Notes: generated from the sequence alone by a model not told the origin. Numbered from the stretch's first letter, positions 1 to 6,078 are shown. The stretch: 11,530 bases of DNA from an uncultured Candidatus Saccharibacteria bacterium (GCA_937902525.1 CALEKV010000005.1:1-11530), one strand, 5' to 3'. Program-made: numbers and translations.

Positions 1-22
1 GACCGGGCTGCTCCACCCCGCG
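1..22 (-). tRNA. initiator tRNA-fMet, 5' part only (cut by window edge)
   Basis: Read on the minus strand from position 22 leftwards, the sequence starts CGCGGGGTGGAGCAGC and continues CCGGTC. This is the highly conserved 5' acceptor and D-arm of bacterial initiator tRNA: the acceptor strand begins with C1, the base whose failure to pair with A72 marks fMet tRNAs, and is followed by the typical TGGAGCAG D-arm. Anticodon, T-arm and 3' end lie outside the window, so the anticodon is inferred. It sits downstream of the DivIC/FtsB-like gene on the same strand, with a promoter of its own. Confidence 0.85.
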
Positions 23-50
23 ATACTGTATTAACCTGTTACAGCTAGTT

Positions 51-79
51 ATTGTATCAATATCCGCCTATTTTTGCAA
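51..79 (-). promoter_or_regulatory. promoter of the initiator tRNA
   Basis: On the minus strand a -35 box TTGCAA (79-74) and a -10 box TACAAT (56-51) are separated by exactly 17 nt. Transcription would start near 44, about 22 nt before the mature tRNA-fMet 5' end at 22. The -35 box lies inside the last codons of the DivIC/FtsB-like gene, so the tRNA promoter overlaps that reading frame. Confidence 0.6.
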
Positions 80-517
80 GGTCTGGCTATTGGCTGCACT
101 GTTGCCTATCAAAAAACTCACCCACTGATCAAAATTACTAGGCGGTTCATTGGCGACCTGCTGCAACACCGGCTGCTGTTCACGCTTAGCCGCAGTGCTA
201 TTAGCGGGCAAAATTAACACCTTTTCACCGGTGCCAGCTAGGCCTAAATGCTCTCGCGCCGCCAGATCCTTATATTCGTCACTTTTATAATAATTTTGCT
301 GGTACTGCATGTTAGCGACCTGCAGCTCCAATAACTCTGCCTGTCGCTTTTGATCATCTACATTGCGTTGGAGGGCATAATTGCGCTGCATCATCGTCAC
401 CGAGCCCCATACCCACCCAGCAGCAATTACAAGCGCTACCACCACAACAATGTTGTTCATTGTTAGGTAGTTATGTTTTAGGTGATAATAGACTTTTTTT
501 ACCTTTTGCATATCCAT
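68..517 (-). CDS. DivIC/FtsB-like septum formation initiator
   Basis: A 149-aa single-pass membrane protein with the FtsB/DivIC layout. It has a short basic cytoplasmic N-terminus (residues 1-20), one transmembrane helix at about 22-40, then a probable coiled coil (about 44-76) rich in Gln, Asn and Leu. After it comes the family's conserved segment at about 76-104, with YYKSDEYKDLAAREHLGL followed by a GE..LILP stretch. In characterised bacteria this family links early and late divisome proteins through an extracytoplasmic coiled coil. The C-terminal 45 residues are polar and not recognised. ATG at 517 is 12 nt after a TATAAT box, so the leader would be about 5 nt with no Shine-Dalgarno site; a second ATG lies two codons in. 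The gene diverges from the plus-strand tRNA and precedes tRNA-fMet. FtsB, FtsL and DivIC are hard to tell apart by sequence, so no symbol is given. Confidence 0.8.
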   Translation of the reverse strand: MDMQKVKKVYYHLKHNYLTMNNIVVVVALVIAAGWVWGSVTMMQRNYALQRNVDDQKRQAELLELQVANMQYQQNYYKSDEYKDLAAREHLGLAGTGEKVLILPANSTAAKREQQPVLQQVANEPPSNFDQWVSFLIGNSAANSQTLQK

Positions 518-529
518 AAGCTATATTAA

Positions 530-537
530 ATTATAGC
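530..537 (-). promoter_or_regulatory. -10 region of the DivIC/FtsB-like gene
   Basis: GCTATAAT on the minus strand (537-530), 12 nt before ATG at 517. No good -35 box is seen 16-18 nt upstream. GCTATA and TATAGC form an inverted repeat at 520-537, so the -10 box lies in a small dyad within the divergent spacer shared with the tRNA gene. Confidence 0.5.
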
Positions 538-554
538 GTAACAGATGGATATAG

Positions 555-562
555 GCTATAAT
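555..562 (+). promoter_or_regulatory. -10 region of the plus-strand tRNA
   Basis: GGCTATAAT ends at 562, 14 nt before the mature tRNA at 577, so transcription would begin near 569. No clear -35 hexamer is visible at 16-18 nt spacing. The box is of the same GCTATAAT type as several others in the window. Confidence 0.5.
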
Positions 563-576
563 ACCCTAGTGACCAC

Positions 577-652
577 GGGGGTGTAGCTCAGTGGTTAGAG
601 CAGCGGGCTCATAACCTGTTGGTCGAAGGTTCAATCCCTTCCACCCCCACCA
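577..652 (+). tRNA. tRNA with CAU anticodon, probably elongator tRNA-Met
   Basis: A full 76-nt cloverleaf with encoded CCA. Acceptor GGGGGTG pairs with CACCCCC, followed by discriminator A649 and CCA at 650-652. The D-stem is GCTC/GAGC, the anticodon stem GCGGG/CCTGT has two G-U pairs, the anticodon loop is CTCATAA (anticodon CAT), the variable loop is TGGTC, and the T-arm is GAAGG-TTCAATC-CCTTC. Position 1 is G paired with C72, so it is not an initiator. A CAU anticodon can also belong to tRNA-Ile2, where C34 is changed to lysidine by TilS. The loop does not settle this; elongator Met is the more likely reading. Confidence 0.93.
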
Positions 653-654
653 AA

Positions 655-677
655 AACCTCCGCATGGAGGTTATTTT
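655..677. terminator. bidirectional intrinsic terminator
   Basis: Stem AACCTCC/GGAGGTT (7 bp, loop GCAT) at 655-672. It is followed by ATTTT on the plus strand (end of the tRNA transcript) and by a T-run on the minus strand. The stop codon of the convergent 112-aa gene (678-676) lies inside the flanking T-tract, so one hairpin serves both genes. Confidence 0.75.
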
Positions 678-1014
678 AATCATCCTTTTCTAGCACCTCG
701 CGTATAGCAGCACCGTAAGGAAGTTGGTGTGCATCAACAAGATAATCCACTCGAGCCTCCTGCCCAGGCGTCAACTCCACGCCCGCAGCTTGAGATTGAT
801 TTGTTATATGCTCAAAACCAGCCTGCATTTCATCTAGCGTCAAAGCTGGCACATCATCGCCTGTTATCGAATGCCTGGGCAAGATAGTTTGTATAGCAGC
901 CCTACCAAGAGGAATTTTATCAGGCCAACCGTTCTGACGTGATCGCCTATTGGCATTACTCCAATAATAATTTATTACATCCGCCGCTTGACCCGGTGTT
1001 AGCTTTGATGTCAT
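676..1014 (-). CDS. hypothetical 112-aa protein, family not recognised
   Basis: A soluble acidic protein with no cysteines, no signal peptide and no membrane segment. The motif LTPGQ occurs twice, at residues 5-9 and 81-85, each followed by a predicted helix (AADVINYYW and EARVDYLVD). This suggests a helical protein with a weakly repeated unit, possibly a small DNA- or protein-binding fold; that is only inference. The start is well supported: TTGATT, 17 nt, TATAAT, then exactly 6 nt to ATG at 1014, so the mRNA would be leaderless. It ends in a shared terminator facing the tRNA gene. It is a single-gene unit bounded by hairpins on both sides. Confidence 0.72.
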   Translation of the reverse strand: MTSKLTPGQAADVINYYWSNANRRSRQNGWPDKIPLGRAAIQTILPRHSITGDDVPALTLDEMQAGFEHITNQSQAAGVELTPGQEARVDYLVDAHQLPYGAAIREVLEKDD

Positions 1015-1020
1015 AGTTTA

Positions 1021-1049
1021 ATTATAGCATAAAACCAATAATAAATCAA
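1021..1049 (-). promoter_or_regulatory. promoter of the 112-aa gene (leaderless)
   Basis: -35 TTGATT (1049-1044), 17-nt spacer, -10 TATAAT (1026-1021) preceded by TGC, which is an extended -10. Six nt later comes the ATG at 1014. The expected transcription start is at or next to the A of the start codon, and there is no room for a Shine-Dalgarno site. Confidence 0.7.
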
Positions 1050-1050
1050 C

Positions 1051-1105
1051 TTAAAAGTCCCCGCCAAGGGACCAACACAGGCGCCCTACCACGGGGACTC
1101 TTTTT
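1051..1105. terminator. long two-part hairpin, probable bidirectional terminator or small RNA
   Basis: AGTCCCCG (1056-1063) pairs perfectly with CGGGGACT (1092-1099). Inside it AGGG (1067-1070) pairs with CCCT (1084-1087), with a further GCC/GGT-type pairing possible. The plus strand continues CTTTTT and the minus strand TTTTAA. It stands just upstream of the promoter of the 112-aa gene and would insulate it. A second terminator already ends the 69-aa gene 85 nt upstream, so this may instead end a short transcript of its own. A weak candidate promoter for one is TTGCGT, 18 nt, TATGCT, on the minus strand around 1157-1128. Confidence 0.5.
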
Positions 1106-1184
1106 AGCACCTGTTTGTTTACTTGTTTAGCATAAACCTTTTTAGTAACTTAACGCAAGCTTTTTGCCATGTAATATTTCCAAC

Positions 1185-1218
1185 AAAAAATCCCGTACAG
1201 AAGTAACGGGACTTTTTT
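1185..1218. terminator. intrinsic terminator of the 69-aa gene
   Basis: TCCCGT (1191-1196) pairs with ACGGGA (1206-1211) across a 9-nt loop. It is flanked by six A on the left and six T on the right, so it works in both directions. On the minus strand it lies 20 nt after the stop codon of the 1232-1441 gene and is followed by TTTTTT. Confidence 0.8.
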
Positions 1219-1231
1219 GTGCAATAATTGA

Positions 1232-1441
1232 TTACTTGCTTTTCTTAGAAACGGTCAAAAAGCCGTTGCGTGGATTTTCCTTAACGATACGATCATCCGG
1301 CAAATCACAAGGCACGCCCTTTTCATTCTTTTCTACCTTGGCAAAAAAGTAAATGGTTTGTGGTTTGCCACCACGCAGGGTGACTTCGGTCTTATGCAGG
1401 TAGTATTTAACACCTTTTGAGTTTGTGTGACTGTAAGCCAT
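1232..1441 (-). CDS. conserved 69-aa small protein (unknown function)
   Basis: A small basic protein. Its central block YYLHKTEVTLRGGKPQTIYFF is followed by AKVEKNEKG, PCDLPDDR and a C-terminal GFLTVSKKSK. I recall similar small proteins as conserved unknowns in CPR and Saccharibacteria genomes; no catalytic motif is visible and the single cysteine argues against a zinc ribbon. The alternation of short hydrophobic strands with RGGK and basic residues suggests a compact beta-rich, possibly nucleic-acid-binding domain, which is a guess. The gene has the best expression signals in the window: TTGACA, 16 nt, TATAAC, then AGGAGG (1457-1452) 10 nt before ATG at 1441, and a strong terminator. It is monocistronic and probably highly expressed. 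Confidence 0.8.
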   Translation of the reverse strand: MAYSHTNSKGVKYYLHKTEVTLRGGKPQTIYFFAKVEKNEKGVPCDLPDDRIVKENPRNGFLTVSKKSK

Positions 1442-1479
1442 ATTGGTTATACCTCCTATTAGTATCTTACAACCATTAG

Positions 1480-1507
1480 GTTATAACGGGGGCACGCCCC
1501 CTGTCAA
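1480..1507 (-). promoter_or_regulatory. strong promoter of the 69-aa gene, with a palindrome in the spacer
   Basis: -35 TTGACA (1507-1502) is a perfect consensus, the spacer is 16 nt, and the -10 is TATAAC (1485-1480). Almost the whole spacer is GGGGGCGTGCCCCC (1501-1488), two 6-nt inverted arms around GT. The leader would be about 32 nt. The palindrome could be a repressor or activator operator, or a hairpin left over from ending the upstream membrane-protein gene, whose stop codon lies only 4 nt before the -35 box. Confidence 0.65.
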
Positions 1508-1510
1508 CAC

Positions 1511-2134
1511 CTACATACCCCTGTAGTGTGTTTTTAGTAACATTTTTAACACCAGCAAACCAATGGCGCGCGACACAATCGCAAGGATTATCAACAAGCA
1601 CACCACGACCGACGCGCCTGCAAAATCAAACGACAACAGGGGTGATTCAAACGCATACCGATACAAAGATTTATCGGGATACTGTGGAAGTGCCGCTAAA
1701 TCGACCACCTGCCCACCTCTGGTAATTTCACGAATCATACAGTCCTGATACTCCTTGGAATAACCTGTGGATAACGGCTTGCATAGCGCATCAGCGCGCG
1801 CATTCACGTTTTCGCTGCCGCCAACAGTCGCTTGCTTAATTTTTTCCGTTACCACTGCCGCATCACGGTTATACTGGCCCTCCAGATAAAATGTGCCCGT
1901 GTAGGCATTCATGTGGGAGTTAGCATACTTTTGCAAGTCATACAGCCGCTCGCGCGCATCCTTCGGGTCAGTGGCTACTCGCGCCGCATCACGCCGCTGC
2001 ACCATACCGACATTATTTAAGCGCAAAAACGTGGCCGCCACAAATAACATGATCAGCAAAATCAACACCAACTGCCAAGTCTTGACACGCTGTACCATGG
2101 AAATTGTTTTGCGTATATTGTTTGGACCAGCCAC
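1511..2134 (-). CDS. two-helix membrane protein with extracytoplasmic domain, unknown
   Basis: A 207-aa protein with a short basic N-terminus, TM helix 1 at about 20-38, a roughly 130-residue polar domain, and TM helix 2 at about 171-197 with a basic tail (KTHYRGM). By the positive-inside rule the middle domain faces outward. It contains two cysteines (C118 and C132) that could form a disulfide, and a helical stretch with RLYDLQKYANSHMN followed by FYLEGQYNRD. I recall a similar family in Saccharibacteria but know no function for it. The start is GTG at 2134, chosen because AAGGTGG lies 8 nt upstream; a possible -10 TATACT (2171-2166) gives a leader of about 25 nt. Its stop almost touches the -35 box of the next gene. 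Confidence 0.75.
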   Translation of the reverse strand: MAGPNNIRKTISMVQRVKTWQLVLILLIMLFVAATFLRLNNVGMVQRRDAARVATDPKDARERLYDLQKYANSHMNAYTGTFYLEGQYNRDAAVVTEKIKQATVGGSENVNARADALCKPLSTGYSKEYQDCMIREITRGGQVVDLAALPQYPDKSLYRYAFESPLLSFDFAGASVVVCLLIILAIVSRAIGLLVLKMLLKTHYRGM

Positions 2135-2165
2135 CTAAAAACCCACCTTAGTTTAACTACCCATA

Positions 2166-2171
2166 AGTATA
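2166..2171 (-). promoter_or_regulatory. possible -10 box of the 207-aa membrane-protein gene
   Basis: TATACT on the minus strand (2171-2166), in the 50-nt gap after the transporter. It predicts a start near 2159 and a leader of about 25 nt that carries AAGGTGG 8 nt before GTG. No clear -35 box was found, and co-transcription with the transporter is possible as well. Confidence 0.35.
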
Positions 2172-2184
2172 CATTAAGTGGCGG

Positions 2185-3392
2185 CTATTTGGTATATCGC
2201 CTGCCTGTCAGCAAGGAAAGCTCTACCACGGCAGCCAGCACAAAGAACAACTGTAAACCTGGCATAACGCCCCATATCCACACCAATAGTGCCGCACTGA
2301 CGCAAGCTAGCGCCGAACCGATATCTTGCCATACTTGCATGAGCGCAAAGTACAGTATACGATGTCCCGATGTATCTGCCGTGTCAAACATGCCGCGCGT
2401 CCAAGGTAAAACATATGCAGCAGTGCCGATTTCATTGACTACATTAGCTCCCACAACAGTTGCTGGTGTACTAACAAATGGCCTAAAAGCATGGAGAGCC
2501 GCGCTAGCAACCACACCAGCAGTAAACAAGGCGTCACCCTTGCGCTTGTCAATTATTTTACCAAACAGCCAGGCGGCCGCCATAGACATGAACACACCAA
2601 CCGAGAACAACGAGCCTAAAGCGGTATAAGCTGCATTGCCAAAAGTTGAAAATACAGCGATTGCCACAAACAGCACCCATACTGTACCGCTAACAACATA
2701 ATCATGCCCCGTCGCCGCCTGCGCCACAAAACCGCGCCAGGTCAGCCGCCATGGAAAGCCTTGGATTTTTATACGCCCGCGGATAGAAATCGGTTCGATC
2801 GTGCGGAACAACGGAATGGATGAAACCATAAACAATACGGTCGCCACAATTATCACAACGCCAGGGCCAAACAGAGTTGCTAGCACGCCGCCCGCCAATG
2901 GGCTAATGACACGCGCAAACCGCTCTATTAGCTGCATGGTGCCAAGTTCTTTACCTGCATGACCAATATGTCTAACTTTTGAAAAATCAATCAAATAGCT
3001 AACGTTATAAAGCGATGCAGCCATATTTTGTAAAACGCTAAAAATAATCACGGCTGGTAAACCATATTGTGGTACAAAAAACATGGCTATCATACTGGGC
3101 ACGCGTAGAATGTTTGCCATTAGCACGCCATGCTTGGGCCCAAAATATGCAATGTATTTTGCCGACACAAACGCAATGGTGCCTTAAGCGCAAACACCGC
3201 ACCATACAAAATTAAGATAAATAAGACCGAATACCCAAGTTCATACAAATATAGGGCCATAAACAACCCAACAATATTGACAGCGAACACCATAATAAGG
3301 CGCGAGACATACAACTCGGCCACCTCATCAAAAGAAACATTGCGCCAATAATGACGACGCCTAAAGATACGACCGATAATCCACTGAAGCAT
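2185..3392 (-). pseudogene. MFS-type transporter interrupted by a single frameshift
   Basis: Two reading frames together make one major-facilitator-like protein of about 402 aa, the usual family length. The N-terminal piece (3392 to about 3170) has an amphipathic start, FDEVAELYVSRL, and TM helices 1-2. The C-terminal piece (about 3168 to 2185) opens with SAKYIAYFGPKHGVLMANI, the loop after helix 2 in this family, and carries the remaining hydrophobic helices. Adding one A to the AAA run at 3169-3171 on the plus strand (one T on the coding strand) joins them smoothly as KAPLRFVSAKYIAYFG. Both frames keep normal coding character, so this is either a very recent mutation or a sequencing error. 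No heptamer typical of -1 recoding lies at the junction. The C-terminal ORF could start only at GTG 3168, which is mid-protein. The substrate is unknown. The start is ATG at 3392, divergent from murC. Confidence 0.8.
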
Positions 3393-3420
3393 GTCTATTT
3401 TTTGCCCACTTTACTACTTT

Positions 3421-3430
3421 ATTGTACCAT
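3421..3430. promoter_or_regulatory. overlapping divergent -10 boxes, transporter and murC
   Basis: The minus strand shows TACAAT (3426-3421), giving the transporter a leader of about 21 nt without an obvious Shine-Dalgarno site. The plus strand shows TACCAT (3425-3430), 6 nt before the murC ATG at 3437, the same spacing seen at other starts in the window. The two hexamers overlap by 2 bp, so both promoters could hardly be occupied at once. Neither has a convincing -35 box, and the plus-strand box is weak. Confidence 0.35.
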
Positions 3431-3436
3431 GAAACT

Positions 3437-4696
3437 ATGAATATATATTTTGCTGGCACTGGCGGCGTGGGAATCGGGCCACTCGCAGAAATCGCAGGCG
3501 ATGCCGGGCACTATGTCGCCGGGTCTGATACCGCAAGCAACCCAGTCACCCGCCAACTCGAAGCCAAGGGCGTAACAATCAGCTCCATTCAAGATGGCAG
3601 TTTTATTGAACAAATCAACCGCGACCACCCCTTGGATTGGTTTATCTACACCGCTGCCATGCCACAAGACCACCCAGAGTTAGTAAAAGCCAGGGCACTT
3701 GGTATAAAAACCGGCAAACGCGACGAGCTGATTAGCGAAATTATCCGCGAACATAATTTGAAATTGATTGCCATTGCTGGTACTCATGGCAAGACTACTA
3801 CGACAGGGATGTTAGTCTGGGTATTCAAACAGCTCGGCATACCAATTAGCTACTCTGTAGGGTCAACCCTAAGTTTTGGACCCAGTGGCCATTTTGATGC
3901 ACAGGCGCAGTATTTTGTGTACGAGTGTGACGAATTTGACCGAAACTTTTTGCATTTTAGCCCCCACCTGTCGCTAATTACTAACGTAGATTACGATCAC
4001 GCCGACACTTATCCGACTCCAGCCAATTACCTTGCCGCCTTCCAGCAGTTCTTGGATAGTTCACAGTACACTTTGATGTGGCAAAGCGATGCATTAAAGG
4101 GATTGCAGCTCCATCAAGCCGGCGCCGTGTTGCAATCGGAAGAAATTCAACCGCTAAGTTTAGCAGGCGCCCATAACCGCCAAAACGGAACATTAGTCGC
4201 TCATGCTTGCGAATACCTAAGGGCCGGTGACTCCATTACTATTACCAAAGCACTCAACGCCTTCCCTGGCACCGCACGCCGCTTTGAGCAGTTGGGCACT
4301 GGTCTATATAGCGATTACGGTCACCACCCCACCGAGATTGCCGCTACTCTGCAGCTCGCCCGCGAACTATCCGACGACATCACCTTGGTGTATCAACCAC
4401 ACCAAAACACGCGCCAACACCAGGTAATAGCGCAATATACAGATTGCATGACACTAGCCAAAAAAATCTACTGGTTACCCACATACTTAACCCGCGAAAA
4501 CCCAGATTTGCCGGTTTTAACACCTCAACAGCTCACCCAACACCTCGCCAACCGTAGCAGTGTTGAATACCGCGACCTAAACAACCAACTGTGGGCAGAT
4601 ATACAGCGCGCACGCGCCTTAGGCGGGTTAGTGGTGGTGATGGGTGCCGGTACCGTTGACGACTGGCTGCGCGTCCAGCTAGCACGCGAACCTTAG
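3437..4696 (+). CDS. murC: UDP-N-acetylmuramate--L-alanine ligase
   Basis: A cytoplasmic Mur ligase that adds L-Ala to UDP-MurNAc using ATP, the first step of the stem peptide of peptidoglycan. Of its 419 residues (family about 450), an N-terminal Rossmann domain starts MNIYFAGTGGVGIGPLAEIA and binds the UDP-sugar. The central ATPase domain has the P-loop GTHGKTTTT at 115-123, YECDEFDRNFLHFSP at about 162-176 and the TNVDYDHADTYPT block near 182-194. The C-terminal domain holds FPGTARRFE and the YSDYGHHPTEI signature. The Mpl subfamily (murein peptide ligase) is a close alternative, because ECDEFD resembles both; as a probable sole copy MurC is preferred. The start is ATG at 3437, where the glycine-rich loop follows at the normal distance; TTG at 3422 would add five unconserved residues. 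There is no Shine-Dalgarno site. The stop faces the regulator gene 10 nt away. Confidence 0.87.
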   Translation: MNIYFAGTGGVGIGPLAEIAGDAGHYVAGSDTASNPVTRQLEAKGVTISSIQDGSFIEQINRDHPLDWFIYTAAMPQDHPELVKARALGIKTGKRDELISEIIREHNLKLIAIAGTHGKTTTTGMLVWVFKQLGIPISYSVGSTLSFGPSGHFDAQAQYFVYECDEFDRNFLHFSPHLSLITNVDYDHADTYPTPANYLAAFQQFLDSSQYTLMWQSDALKGLQLHQAGAVLQSEEIQPLSLAGAHNRQNGTLVAHACEYLRAGDSITITKALNAFPGTARRFEQLGTGLYSDYGHHPTEIAATLQLARELSDDITLVYQPHQNTRQHQVIAQYTDCMTLAKKIYWLPTYLTRENPDLPVLTPQQLTQHLANRSSVEYRDLNNQLWADIQRARALGGLVVVMGAGTVDDWLRVQLAREP

Positions 4697-4706
4697 GAGT
4701 GAAACT

Positions 4707-5399
4707 TTAGATTCCAAGCGATTCTTGTGCCGATAGCTGAAATGTGTACTCTTCAAAAAAGAAATCATCATTAAATAGAGTTCGTTCAGTCACGGCTTGC
4801 AAGCCCGGCGCTACTGGCAGGCCGCCAATATCAAGTGGAGCGCACCACTCATAACCTTCTGGTGGGTCATACGAATCAATGTCAAATCGCACTATATGCA
4901 TAAGGGTTGCGCTCAGCGCCAACTTGCCATGGTGTAATCTCACGTAGCAATCACCAACATGACGCAATACTGGCGGTACAAAATGTACCAAGCTTTTCGA
5001 CGCCCAGCGACCCGCTTCTACAACAGACGAATCCGCCACTGTCATGTATGCTGTCGGTAACTCCCACCGACCTATATAGGGCTGATTGGTTTTTTTGTGT
5101 AATAGAATCTTACCGTAACCGTCTTGCACGACCAGTGATACAACCACGTTAGGCTGCATCCTAATGTCATCGGTGCTAGTATCCCGCACGATAAATGCTA
5201 GCCCAGACAACCCCAGAGTATACCCGGCACCTGACTTTACAATCCAACCGCCTTTTTGTAACGCATTCAAATGATAGCTGAGGGTATTTGAGCTAACACC
5301 AGGTGGCTTCATATCCTTAAAACGTAAATATTTCTGGGTCTTTAATTGACTCAAAATGTATTTTTGCGTTACATTCAGCACAGTAGTAAGTTTATTCAT
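4707..5399 (-). CDS. winged-helix regulator with catalytically dead Nudix domain
   Basis: A 230-aa two-domain protein. Residues about 9-66 form a winged helix-turn-helix, with a recognition helix in GVSSNTLSYHLNALQKGGWI (34-53), like ArsR-type DNA-binding domains. Residues about 83-185 have the Nudix fold: NVVVSLVVQDGYGKILLHKK, then GRWELPTAY (110-118). The Nudix box should read REUxEExG, but here it is R131-W-A-S-K-S, so all the metal-binding glutamates are gone and a GE upstream is AD. It therefore probably senses a nucleotide-like or sugar ligand instead of hydrolysing one. NrtR-type regulators also use a Nudix domain for sensing but place the HTH at the C-terminus. ATG at 5399 is chosen over an upstream start at 5438, which would overlap trmB; GAGGA lies about 11 nt before it. 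It follows trmB by 16 nt and is probably co-transcribed. Confidence 0.75.
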   Translation of the reverse strand: MNKLTTVLNVTQKYILSQLKTQKYLRFKDMKPPGVSSNTLSYHLNALQKGGWIVKSGAGYTLGLSGLAFIVRDTSTDDIRMQPNVVVSLVVQDGYGKILLHKKTNQPYIGRWELPTAYMTVADSSVVEAGRWASKSLVHFVPPVLRHVGDCYVRLHHGKLALSATLMHIVRFDIDSYDPPEGYEWCAPLDIGGLPVAPGLQAVTERTLFNDDFFFEEYTFQLSAQESLGI

Positions 5400-5415
5400 A
5401 TTTGACTCAATCCTC

Positions 5416-6063
5416 TTAGCTAAGTGTAGCACGTACAAACTGCGTCGTTAAGCCCTGCCCTAACCATTTACTCTCGTATGCCGTCATAATCTTGTACCGT
5501 TCAGGTAGCTCTGAACCATGAAGGTCAAGGCTTAACTCTAAAATGCGCCAATCATTTGCCGCTAGCTGCTCAAGGCTCCACGCAAAAAACGGGGCGTTGT
5601 CATGCTTGATATACAAGCTGCCGGAATTTTGAAGTGCCTTGCGGTAACATTCAAGATAATGCGCATGAGTCAAACGGCGACCAGCTGAACCCTTCTTTGG
5701 AAAGGGGTCGGAAAAGGTCAACCAAATACCAGCAACCGATTGGTCATTGACTAAAGACGCAAGCTGATCTGCCCGCGCACGGACGAAAAAAACATTGTCC
5801 AATCCCCTGGCCTGGGCCTCGTAGGCACCCTTTTGCAGGCGATCGCCCTTAATGTCCACGGCAATAAATATTTTGCGCGGTTCAAGCGCGGCTTGCTCCA
5901 CCATAAACATACCGTTACCGGCGCCAATTTCAATATAATCAGCGTCGCGCTTCTTCCATTCAGCAAGTTCAAAGCAAAGCATGCTGTTACTAAACTTAGC
6001 AAAGCGGTATTTTTTACGCTTACGAGTGATGATAAATTGCTTAGGGTCGATATATTCAGGCAC
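5416..6063 (-). CDS. trmB: tRNA (guanine-N7-)-methyltransferase
   Basis: A 215-aa SAM-dependent methylase of the TrmB family that makes m7G46 in the variable loop of tRNAs. Visible motifs are the SAM-binding EIGAGNG (45-51), acidic D70 in AVDIKGDRL at the end of the next strand, the family signature TFSDPFPKKG (116-125) followed by RRL (129-131), and a C-terminal IMTAYESKWLGQG block that helps bind tRNA. Length is normal for the family. The start is GTG at 6063, exactly 7 nt after a TATAAT box, so the mRNA is predicted to be leaderless. The C-terminus leads into the winged-helix/Nudix regulator with a 16-nt gap, so the two probably form an operon. A 14-bp palindrome lies over the -35 region. 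Confidence 0.9.
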   Translation of the reverse strand: MPEYIDPKQFIITRKRKKYRFAKFSNSMLCFELAEWKKRDADYIEIGAGNGMFMVEQAALEPRKIFIAVDIKGDRLQKGAYEAQARGLDNVFFVRARADQLASLVNDQSVAGIWLTFSDPFPKKGSAGRRLTHAHYLECYRKALQNSGSLYIKHDNAPFFAWSLEQLAANDWRILELSLDLHGSELPERYKIMTAYESKWLGQGLTTQFVRATLS

Positions 6064-6070
6064 GACCCGT

Positions 6071-6078
6071 ATTATAGC
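6071..6078 (-). promoter_or_regulatory. -10 box of the trmB-regulator operon (leaderless)
   Basis: AGCTATAAT on the minus strand ending at 6071, then 7 nt to the GTG of trmB. The -35 is poor: TAGTTG at 17-nt spacing, overlapping a palindrome. A weak -35 fits with control by a protein bound there. Confidence 0.6.

Noticed and set aside
577..652. Second initiator tRNA
   Set aside because: It has a G1-C72 pair and a G29-U41 pair, unlike initiators with the 1-72 mismatch and three G-C pairs in the anticodon stem.
2189..2629. 146-aa open frame on the plus strand
   Set aside because: It lies opposite the transporter gene and has the Ser/Thr/Pro-rich make-up of an antisense frame, with no start signals.
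3160..3185. Programmed -1 frameshift in the MFS gene
   Set aside because: No X XXY YYZ slippery heptamer and no clear downstream stem; a simple one-base loss in an A-run explains it better.
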